A DNA stretch of 17,004 nucleotides, taken from Clostridia bacterium. Its GTDB lineage: Bacteria; Bacillota; Clostridia; Oscillospirales; CAG-272. Location: NCBI GenBank assembly GCA_017466495.1, contig JAFTUB010000042.1, positions 1-17,004 on the forward strand, in the 5' to 3' direction. The translations under genes and the position numbers were made by a program. This document shows positions 13,758 to 17,004 of this stretch, one piece after another; position 1 is the first letter of the stretch; every line of letters begins with the position of its first letter. The notes beneath the pieces are model-generated. The model was not told the DNA's origin. It worked only from the letters and a program-made list of their open reading frames with translations, and did not search any database.

Positions 13758-14708
13758 TCACTCTCCTTCGTCAAGTGAAACATCCTCAAGAGAATCGATC
13801 TCCTGAGTCGTCATGGTAATGGTGTCGGGAATTTTTTCCGGCAGCCTCGGCCCGGCCTCCCCCAGCTTGTTGGCGAACAGGCGGCGGCGGTATTCGGAGG
13901 GGGAGATCCCCATCACGCGGCAGAAGATGCGGCTGAAGGACTTGGGCACGGGAATTCCCACCAGGTAGCCGATATACTCAATGGAATACTCGCGGTAGGG
14001 CAGAAGCTCGATGGCACGCTCCACGCGGTAGTGATTGAGATAGCTGTGGAAGGTCATTCCGGTCACAAGCTTGAAGGCATAGAGGAAGCTGCGCTCGGAG
14101 TAGTGTGCCACCTTGGCGGCCTCCTTCAGGGTGATGTTCCGGGCATAGTGTTTTTCCACGTGGTCGAAGACCTCGTTGATCTTGTTCCGCTTGAAAATGC
14201 GGTCCATGCGGGAAACATCCTGCTCCTCTTTGACGGGGATGGCCCGCAGGAGCAGAACAAAGAGCGCCATAATATGTGCCTTGATCATATTATGGGTTCC
14301 GATGCGGGTTTCTTTCAACTCGTCCATGATCACGGAAAGGCTGTCGCGGATCAGTCCGATCTCGGCGATGCCCCGATCCTCGTCCGAGTTGAGGTCCAAC
14401 TGCCGCAGGCTGAAGGCGTTATTCGCCATCAGATTAAAATCCCGTCCGACCAGGCTTGAGCCAAACTCGATGAAGGCAAACAGCCCTTCTTCAATTACCG
14501 TGACCGAGTGAAGCTCACCGCTGTTGATGAACAGCACGTGCCCGGGGGCGATATCGTACTTATCATCGCAGATCTGCACGGTATAACGCCCCTCAAGGCA
14601 GTAAATAAGCTCTATCTCCTCATGCCAGTGCATGGGACAGCCGCCACGGCAAAAGCGCGCGTCGAACAGGTGAAGTCGGTACATTGCCTGGGATTCGATT
14701 GTCCTCAC
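13758..14708 (-). CDS. AraC-family transcriptional regulator with cupin sensor domain
   Basis: A 316-residue DNA-binding regulator. Residues about 10-90 form a cupin-like ligand-binding domain (MHWHEEIELIYCLEG 26-40; APGHVLFINSGELHSV 54-69). Residues about 175-275 carry the two helix-turn-helix motifs (ITLKEAAKVAHYSERSFLYAF, then YSIEYIGYLVGI..KSFSRIFCR) and the ending GISPSEYRR. A 40-residue acidic tail follows. The reading frame starts at GTG 14708 or at ATG 14684; neither has a strong ribosome binding site, so the start is uncertain. Its gene is second in the operon, overlapping the region of the next gene's start. It likely activates its own operon in response to the sugar or cyclitol substrate. 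Confidence 0.88.
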   Translation of the reverse strand: MRTIESQAMYRLHLFDARFCRGGCPMHWHEEIELIYCLEGRYTVQICDDKYDIAPGHVLFINSGELHSVTVIEEGLFAFIEFGSSLVGRDFNLMANNAFSLRQLDLNSDEDRGIAEIGLIRDSLSVIMDELKETRIGTHNMIKAHIMALFVLLLRAIPVKEEQDVSRMDRIFKRNKINEVFDHVEKHYARNITLKEAAKVAHYSERSFLYAFKLVTGMTFHSYLNHYRVERAIELLPYREYSIEYIGYLVGIPVPKSFSRIFCRVMGISPSEYRRRLFANKLGEAGPRLPEKIPDTITMTTQEIDSLEDVSLDEGE

Positions 14709-14760
14709 CCCCCATTAGGTTGTCGGTGGTTTCGACTTGGAGTTTTCGATGTTTCAGGGC

Positions 14761-15570
14761 TTACCAGTTTTTGTCCATGTAGTGCTTGTTCATCAGGCAG
14801 CTGATCTTGTTGGTGTAGCGGGTTCTGTCAAGCTCGAGGCAGAGGTAGCCGCTGAAGTCAACGCTCTTGAGCGCCTGGAAGACGGGCTTGTAGTCGATGT
14901 CGCCTTCGCCCAGCTCACGGAAGCTGTCATAAACCTCAACGCCGGCCTCCATGCCGCCGTCGGACAGAGCGCCCTTGAGGTCCTTGAGGTGTACGAAGTT
15001 GATGCGCTCCTTGTAGCGCTCGAAGATCTGACCGGGGTTGCAGCCGCCGGCGGAAAGGTGAGCGGTGTCAGGACCGAAGCCGATCTTATCGGGATCGAGG
15101 CGGCTCATGACGTAGTCGATCTCGGACTCGGTCATGATGGTGGTGTTGTAGTGAGGATGTACAGCGGGCTTGATGCCGTAGGGAGCGCAGATGTCACCGA
15201 TCTCGGTGATGGTGCGAACGGCATACTCCAGCTCGTCCTGGGTAGCGGTACGGCCGCGGATGGTCTCGCCCTGCAGGGTAATGCTGGGAACGCCGCCCAC
15301 TGCCTCGATGAAGCCGAGCTTATTCTTGAGGTCGATGATGTCGTTCTCTACGTTGCCTCTGAGGTGGAAGTAGAAGCTGATGGGGGTGATGTCGTACTCG
15401 GCGCAGATAGCCTTGAAATCCGGGATGTTATCCTGGAAAACCTCAATGAAGGCCTTTACGCTCTCGAAATAGCGGAAGCCGACATCGGACATATCGCGGC
15501 AGGCGTCGATGAATTCTTCTCTGGTTTTGGTGCCCCAGGGCCACTGTGCATAAGCAAACTTTGCAGACAT
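14761..15570 (-). CDS. Sugar phosphate isomerase/epimerase, inosose-dehydratase (IolE)-like TIM barrel
   Basis: A 269-residue xylose-isomerase-like TIM-barrel protein. Motifs match IolE/IolI-type proteins: an N-terminal AYAQWPWG, VHPHYNT (137-143), IGFGPDTAHLSAGG (163-176) with D168 and H171, VHLKDLKGA (193-201), the GEGDIDYKPV loop (221-230) and CLELDR (244-249). The HPH, DTxH, HLKD and E246 positions are those that bind the metal and carry out enolisation or dehydration in this superfamily. Possible reactions are dehydration or epimerisation of a keto cyclitol or keto sugar. First gene of the operon; the ATG has AAGGAG 9 nt upstream. The substrate is unknown. Confidence 0.85.
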   Translation of the reverse strand: MSAKFAYAQWPWGTKTREEFIDACRDMSDVGFRYFESVKAFIEVFQDNIPDFKAICAEYDITPISFYFHLRGNVENDIIDLKNKLGFIEAVGGVPSITLQGETIRGRTATQDELEYAVRTITEIGDICAPYGIKPAVHPHYNTTIMTESEIDYVMSRLDPDKIGFGPDTAHLSAGGCNPGQIFERYKERINFVHLKDLKGALSDGGMEAGVEVYDSFRELGEGDIDYKPVFQALKSVDFSGYLCLELDRTRYTNKISCLMNKHYMDKNW

Positions 15571-15629
15571 AATCGTAATCTCCTTTTCGATTAAAAAATG
15601 TGCGGAATGTAAGGGTATCCGTTGTGTAC

Positions 15630-15658
15630 ATTATAGCAAACCAAAAAATGAGGTACAA
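15630..15658 (-). promoter_or_regulatory. Extended -10 promoter of the seven-gene operon
   Basis: On the minus strand the -10 is TATAAT (15630-15635), preceded by TGC, which gives the extended -10 motif TGnTATAAT. A weak -35, TTGTAC (15653-15658), lies 17 bp upstream. A poor -35 with a good -10 is typical of promoters that need an activator, which fits the AraC regulator in the operon. The leader is about 55 nt. Confidence 0.7.
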
Positions 15659-15706
15659 CTCTCGAAACAGCAACACACTTCCCAAAAAACGCAAGATAAT
15701 ATTTTG

Positions 15707-17004
15707 TCAAGGAAGAAACATCGCCTGTCCCTCCGCGAAGCGGTAAACGGCGGTTCCCACATAAGAACGGTAGATCTTTTCCCGGGGTACTTTCAGCTGT
15801 TCCAGCCAAAGCCGGGTCTTGGACATGGCCGCCAGAGTGCCGTACTGCTTGTTGATGGTCCCGAGGCCGGTGCCGTCGTCACAGTACCACCAACGGTAGG
15901 TGATGGGCCAGAAATAGTCTGTCGCGCCCGCGCGGGCATAGACCGCCTTGGGCACATTGAAGGTGCCGTGGTGACCGATCTGCACCGCGTCGGCCGCCAG
16001 CTGCTCGGGGGCACATTCGCGAAGCAGAGCCTCTCCCGCCACGCCCTCGGCGTCGGCCAGCAGCAGGATGCGCTTTCCGTCAGCGGTGACGCGCATGACC
16101 ACGCTGGAATCGTTCATGTTGCAGCGCACGTCCTCCCGACCGGTCCAAAGCACCTCCATCCGTGCCGCACCGAAGGCAAAGCAGTCGCCCCGGTTCAGCT
16201 CGGTGTAACCGATGCCGGCAGGGGGATTCTTCAGCCGTTCTGCACGTCCGGCATAACTCCCCAGGCCCTGCCCCTCGTACCACGCGCTGCTGAGGACATG
16301 GCCCCAGATCTCCCCCAGGTCAAAGCCGGCGTCCCCGCCCCGCTCCACCGTATCCAGGTAGCGCAGGAGGGCATCGAAGTGATCCTCGTGGAGGTGGGTG
16401 ATAAGCCAGGCATCCACCCTTGGCCTCTCTCCCGCAGGGGTAACGGCCTTCACCGCCGCGGCAAGATTCTCCAGCTCCCCGGCATAGCCGCCGTCGATGA
16501 GCAGGATTTTCCCGTCGGCGGTTTTGAAGAGCACGCCGGTGCCGATCTGGGTGGCAAGATCCACCTGGGGCAGCATATACATCACCGTTTCCCCGGGATA
16601 AGCGGGAATGCTTCCCGCCCACAGGGTGCGGGCCGAGGATTCGATGTGGGTATCGGCGGGCACGGTTACCCGGTCCAGGGTCAGGTCACGGTAATCGTTG
16701 TTGATCTGATCGTAGAGGATGTCGAAATGCAGGAACTCCTCAATGAACCGATAGGCCGCGTAAACCGCGCCCCGGTTTTTCTCCCCGTTTTCCCGATCTC
16801 CCGCGCAGTCAAGGAAGATGCGGCAGCCGTTGGCGGTGATGCGGTAGCTGTCATAGTCGGGGAGATGGGGTGTCAGGGGTTTGCGGGGCGGGATGCCGCT
16901 GAGGGGATCACGGTCGGTGCGCCCGATCACGATCTCGCAATCGGCGGCGGGCTCCGCATCGGTGACGATGGGGAGATAGGCCTCCGCCGCCCGCAGGAAA
17001 TAGA
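15707..17004 (-). CDS. Metallo-beta-lactamase-fold hydrolase with N-terminal glycosidase-accessory-like domain (partial)
   Basis: The reading frame is open to the window edge, so the N-terminus is missing; the GTG at 16928-16930 is probably internal (valine), because residues before it (PIVTDAEPAADCEIVIGRTD) continue the domain. From that valine: residues about 1-95 resemble the small alpha/beta domain in front of GH67/GH20-like or DUF4838 proteins (EIVIGRTDR, YRITANGCRIFL, GAVYAAYRFIEEFL). Residues about 125-400 form a ComEC-like metallo-beta-lactamase domain with THLHEDH (178-184), NDSSVVMRV (273-281), LLADAEG (290-296) and IGHHGT (318-323). The metal site looks complete. The substrate is unknown. 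There is no terminator before the next minus-strand promoter, so read-through is possible. Confidence 0.8.
   Translation of the reverse strand, partial: YFLRAAEAYLPIVTDAEPAADCEIVIGRTDRDPLSGIPPRKPLTPHLPDYDSYRITANGCRIFLDCAGDRENGEKNRGAVYAAYRFIEEFLHFDILYDQINNDYRDLTLDRVTVPADTHIESSARTLWAGSIPAYPGETVMYMLPQVDLATQIGTGVLFKTADGKILLIDGGYAGELENLAAAVKAVTPAGERPRVDAWLITHLHEDHFDALLRYLDTVERGGDAGFDLGEIWGHVLSSAWYEGQGLGSYAGRAERLKNPPAGIGYTELNRGDCFAFGAARMEVLWTGREDVRCNMNDSSVVMRVTADGKRILLLADAEGVAGEALLRECAPEQLAADAVQIGHHGTFNVPKAVYARAGATDYFWPITYRWWYCDDGTGLGTINKQYGTLAAMSKTRLWLEQLKVPREKIYRSYVGTAVYRFAEGQAMFLP

Noticed and set aside
15705..15710. Perfect TTGACA on the minus strand as a -35
   Set aside because: No -10 at the right distance (15682-15687 is A/C-rich on the plus strand), and it overlaps the stop codon of the upstream gene.

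Overview
The window looks like chromosomal DNA from a GC-rich member of the Clostridia (Bacillota), probably an uncultured gut Oscillospiraceae/Ruminococcaceae-type bacterium. The basis is AAGGAG-type ribosome binding sites, near-perfect TTGACA-N17-TATAAT/TATACT promoters, a lipoprotein of the clostridial glycosidase-like/amidase type, and palindrome-rich intergenic elements. This placement is inference; there is no rRNA, tRNA, phage or transposase gene to anchor it.

Layout. (1) 1-5320, minus strand: a lipoprotein with a glycoside-hydrolase-like domain and a zinc amidase domain (2060-5167), a small circularly permuted NlpC/P60-like protein (1472-2038) ending in a hairpin terminator, then adenosylhomocysteinase ahcY (108-1349) with its own consensus promoter and terminator. 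(2) 5382-8339, plus strand: a class II ketose-bisphosphate aldolase of the GatY/KbaY type and a GatD-like zinc dehydrogenase, separated by 187 bp of stacked hairpins, then a single-gene unit encoding an unrecognised 197-residue protein. (3) 8369-15658, minus strand: a probable seven-gene operon. In transcription order it encodes an inosose-dehydratase-like TIM barrel, an AraC-type regulator, a degenerate amidohydrolase, an intact-looking amidohydrolase, a Gfo/Idh/MocA dehydrogenase, a xylose-isomerase-like enzyme and a DegT/DnrJ/EryC1/StrS aminotransferase. (4) 15707-17004, minus strand: a metallo-beta-lactamase-fold protein with a glycosidase-accessory-like N-terminal domain, cut by the window edge.

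How the genes work together. GatY-like aldolase plus GatD-like dehydrogenase fits galactitol-1-phosphate to tagatose-6-phosphate to triose phosphates, although the kinase and uptake system are not here. The permuted NlpC/P60 protein and the amidase lipoprotein are close enough to share a transcript and may both act on cell-wall material. The seven-gene operon is the most interesting part. An NAD(P)-dependent oxidation to a keto sugar or keto cyclitol, IolE/XylA-fold isomerase or dehydratase chemistry, a PLP aminotransferase and a hydrolase together suggest interconversion of an amino sugar or amino cyclitol, loosely like rhizopine/inosamine (moc) and inositol (iol) catabolism. I know of no described pathway with exactly this gene set.
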